From positions 1-7,024 of the forward strand of contig CAIOZP010000182.1 of assembly GCA_903862805.1 (NCBI GenBank): a stretch of 7,024 bases of DNA, written 5' to 3'. Positions 5,503-7,024 of the stretch are shown here, piece after piece. Every line of letters starts with the position of its first letter. Positions within the stretch are counted from its first letter, which is position 1. Source of the DNA: an uncultured Fibrobacterota bacterium (GTDB lineage: Bacteria; Fibrobacterota; Chitinivibrionia; Chitinivibrionales; CAIOZP01). Under the pieces are notes generated by a model. That model was not told where the DNA came from, searched no databases, and saw nothing but the letters and a program-made list of their open reading frames with translations. The position numbers and the translations under genes were made by a program.

Positions 5503-6948
5503 ATGGGCACAAGAATTTTCGAGAAGATCCTGACTTTCATATTTGATTTCGTGGCGATCAGTCTCGCCTTCGCAGCGGCCTTTTTTCTTCGGTACAAAAG
5601 CGGTGTTTTCCCATCGACATATGATCCGAATCTATTGTTTGCAGACTATCGTGATCCAATGCTGATTCTTTCCGGCACTTGGCTGATCCTGTTTTTCCTG
5701 ACAGGGCTTTATCGTGACTGGTACAAAGAATCACGGGTCGATGAATTTTTTGTGGTTTGCCGCACTGTGCTTTTCGGAGCGGGACTTCTTTTTCTAATCA
5801 TCAGCGCCGACGACATCATCACGTTTGCAAGAACCGGCGTAGTTCCGCATCTTTTTTCGCAGACGCGTTTCACCGTACTTGCCACTTACATCGGTTGCGT
5901 TCTTGTAATGGCGACGCTTAACAGATTTTTGATGCACACTCTTCTTGCATGGTTTTTCGCACGTGGAATCTGGGTCAGTAAAATGGCGATTATCGGTGCC
6001 GATGATTCGTCACATTCATTGATCCGGTCTGTGCATCAGCACCCGCAACTGGGATGCGAGGTTGTTGGCTTCTTTGACAAGGATGGCGCGAAGAAAAACA
6101 CAGTCGTGGCGGGGCATCCGGTCTTTGGTGATTACTCTGATATGCCTGAAACCATAAAGCGCGAACGAATCACCGGATTGATCATTTCGCATATGACAAC
6201 CGATGCCGACGACATCATGGATATTTTGCGTTACACTGCCGAGCAGAAGGTTTCGATCTACATGGTGCCATCGATGCTCGATGTGATTTCGGGCCATTAC
6301 AAAACACAGCAGATTTTTGGCGTGCCGCTAATGGTTCTTCTGCAAGATCACATGCCCGGCTGGGAAGCGCAGCTCAAGCGCCTGATGGACATTGCGGTTT
6401 CTATGTTGGTGCTTTCGATCGGAGCACCTTTCTGGGCAATCGTTTACGCACTTGTCAAGCTGACATCGCCGGGGCCAGCGGTTTTTCGGCAGGAACGAAT
6501 TGGTCAGAACGGAAAACCTTTTGTAATGATGAAATTCCGTTCGATGTACATCGATGCCGAAACCCGCAGCGGGCCGGTATGGGCAACCGAAAATGATCCG
6601 AGAATAACACCATTCGGCCGGTTCATGCGTAAAACCCGCCTCGATGAAATTCCTCAGTTCATAAATGTTTTGCGCGGCGAGATGAGTCTTGTCGGCCCAC
6701 GACCGGAGCGCGCATTTTTTATAGAAAAGCTCACTGTCGAGATTCCGTGGTACATCAGGCGCATCAAGATGAAACCCGGAATAACAGGCTGGGCGCAGGT
6801 GAAGCACAAGTACGACGAAACAATTGATGACGTCAGGCAGAAGGTTATGTACGACCTCTATTACTTCGAGAATATGTCAATACTGCTCGACATTAAAATC
6901 CTTCTTCGCACCATCATGGTTGTCTTTACCGGCAAGGGAGCGCACTGA
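5503..6948 (+). CDS. Polyprenyl-phosphate sugar-1-phosphate transferase (WcaJ/WbaP-type initiating glycosyltransferase)
   Basis: Transfers a sugar-1-phosphate from a nucleotide sugar to undecaprenyl phosphate at the inner membrane, the first step of exopolysaccharide, capsule or O-antigen repeat-unit assembly. The 481-residue length is typical of the full-size family. Four N-terminal membrane spans lie at about 10-30, 53-70, 84-102 and 122-150. A Rossmann-like domain follows (about 158-265, starting MAIIGADD). The catalytic bacterial sugar transferase domain runs from about 291: RLMDIAVS, a hydrophobic re-entrant helix ending LTSPGPAVFRQERIG, KFRSM (344-348), the DE dyad at D381-E382 in TRLDEIPQ, MSLVGPRPE (394-402) and KPGITGWAQV (424-433). 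All key motifs are intact. The ATG at 5503 has only a weak AGG about 7 nt upstream. The sugar (often glucose, galactose or an N-acetylhexosamine) cannot be told. Confidence 0.93.
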   Translation: MGTRIFEKILTFIFDFVAISLAFAAAFFLRYKSGVFPSTYDPNLLFADYRDPMLILSGTWLILFFLTGLYRDWYKESRVDEFFVVCRTVLFGAGLLFLIISADDIITFARTGVVPHLFSQTRFTVLATYIGCVLVMATLNRFLMHTLLAWFFARGIWVSKMAIIGADDSSHSLIRSVHQHPQLGCEVVGFFDKDGAKKNTVVAGHPVFGDYSDMPETIKRERITGLIISHMTTDADDIMDILRYTAEQKVSIYMVPSMLDVISGHYKTQQIFGVPLMVLLQDHMPGWEAQLKRLMDIAVSMLVLSIGAPFWAIVYALVKLTSPGPAVFRQERIGQNGKPFVMMKFRSMYIDAETRSGPVWATENDPRITPFGRFMRKTRLDEIPQFINVLRGEMSLVGPRPERAFFIEKLTVEIPWYIRRIKMKPGITGWAQVKHKYDETIDDVRQKVMYDLYYFENMSILLDIKILLRTIMVVFTGKGAH

Positions 6949-6998
6949 TCAGCGCATCGGATAGAGTAATCCATTTCGTCATAGGCGAGCGCCGTAAA

Positions 6999-7024
6999 AT
7001 GGCGGCGCGTCGATTTGCTAAGGC
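6999..7024 (+). CDS. Possible 5' end of a following gene (partial)
   Basis: After the transferase stop, the frame containing the ATG at 6999 is open to the window edge and reads MAARRFAKA. It is also open upstream back through the transferase's 3' end (ISASDRVIHFVIGERRK), so a near-cognate start close to 6945 is possible. An AGGCGAG about 9 nt before the ATG could act as a ribosome-binding site. The fragment is too short to identify. Position suggests a further polysaccharide-locus gene. Confidence 0.35.

Noticed and set aside
6328..6807. 159-codon minus-strand open frame
   Set aside because: It is a shadow of the sugar transferase catalytic domain, whose conserved motifs are on the plus strand.
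6986..7012. GC-rich hairpin (GCGCCG / CGGCGC, 8-nt loop) considered as a terminator after the sugar transferase
   Set aside because: No T-tract follows it, and an open frame runs through it, so it is more likely coding sequence.

Overview
The window is ordinary-looking bacterial chromosome of moderate GC content and tight gene packing. It holds two whole gene blocks and fragments at both edges. There are no tRNA or rRNA genes, insertion sequences or CRISPR arrays. The best taxonomic hint is a secreted polysaccharide-deacetylase-like protein with a C-terminal beta-rich tail resembling type IX secretion (T9SS) sorting domains, next to a LamG-domain lipoprotein. This combination is typical of polysaccharide-degrading lineages in the Fibrobacterota/Bacteroidota (FCB) superphylum. 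A Fibrobacterota-like origin is my inference; I cannot test it by search.

Left block (1-2414, + strand). The window opens inside what is probably the 3' end of a gene ending at 197. It is followed by a compact run: a dGTPase-like HD triphosphohydrolase (dgt, 208-1377), an 89-residue zinc-ribbon protein (1379-1648), a 44-residue single-span membrane protein (1645-1779) and a HAD-family phosphatase (1776-2414). The gaps are 1 nt, a 4-nt GTGA overlap and a 4-nt ATGA overlap, so these four are almost certainly one transcript and partly translationally coupled. The two enzymes with recognisable activity suggest nucleotide or phosphoester housekeeping.

Middle block (2418-4748, - strand). A LamG-like lipoprotein (2418-3155) and a secreted CE4-like deacetylase with a sorting-domain-like tail (3276-4748) lie head to tail. 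A strong intrinsic terminator (3223-3256) separates them, so the lipoprotein probably has its own promoter. Both look like cell-envelope or extracellular carbohydrate-interacting proteins. The lipoprotein's 3' end faces the HAD gene's 3' end with only 3 nt between them.

Right block (4982-7024, + strand). A divergent intergenic region of about 230 nt leads to an unrecognised 158-residue protein with a signal peptide and a C-terminal membrane anchor (4982-5458). Next comes a full-length polyprenyl-phosphate sugar-1-phosphate transferase of the WcaJ/WbaP type (5503-6948), the enzyme that starts exopolysaccharide or O-antigen repeat-unit assembly. A probable further gene begins at the right edge. 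This looks like the start of a surface-polysaccharide locus.

I found no convincing new multi-gene system. The points most worth a second look are the 44-residue membrane protein, the orphan 158-residue protein beside the sugar transferase, and the divergent active-site motif and tail of the CE4-like protein.
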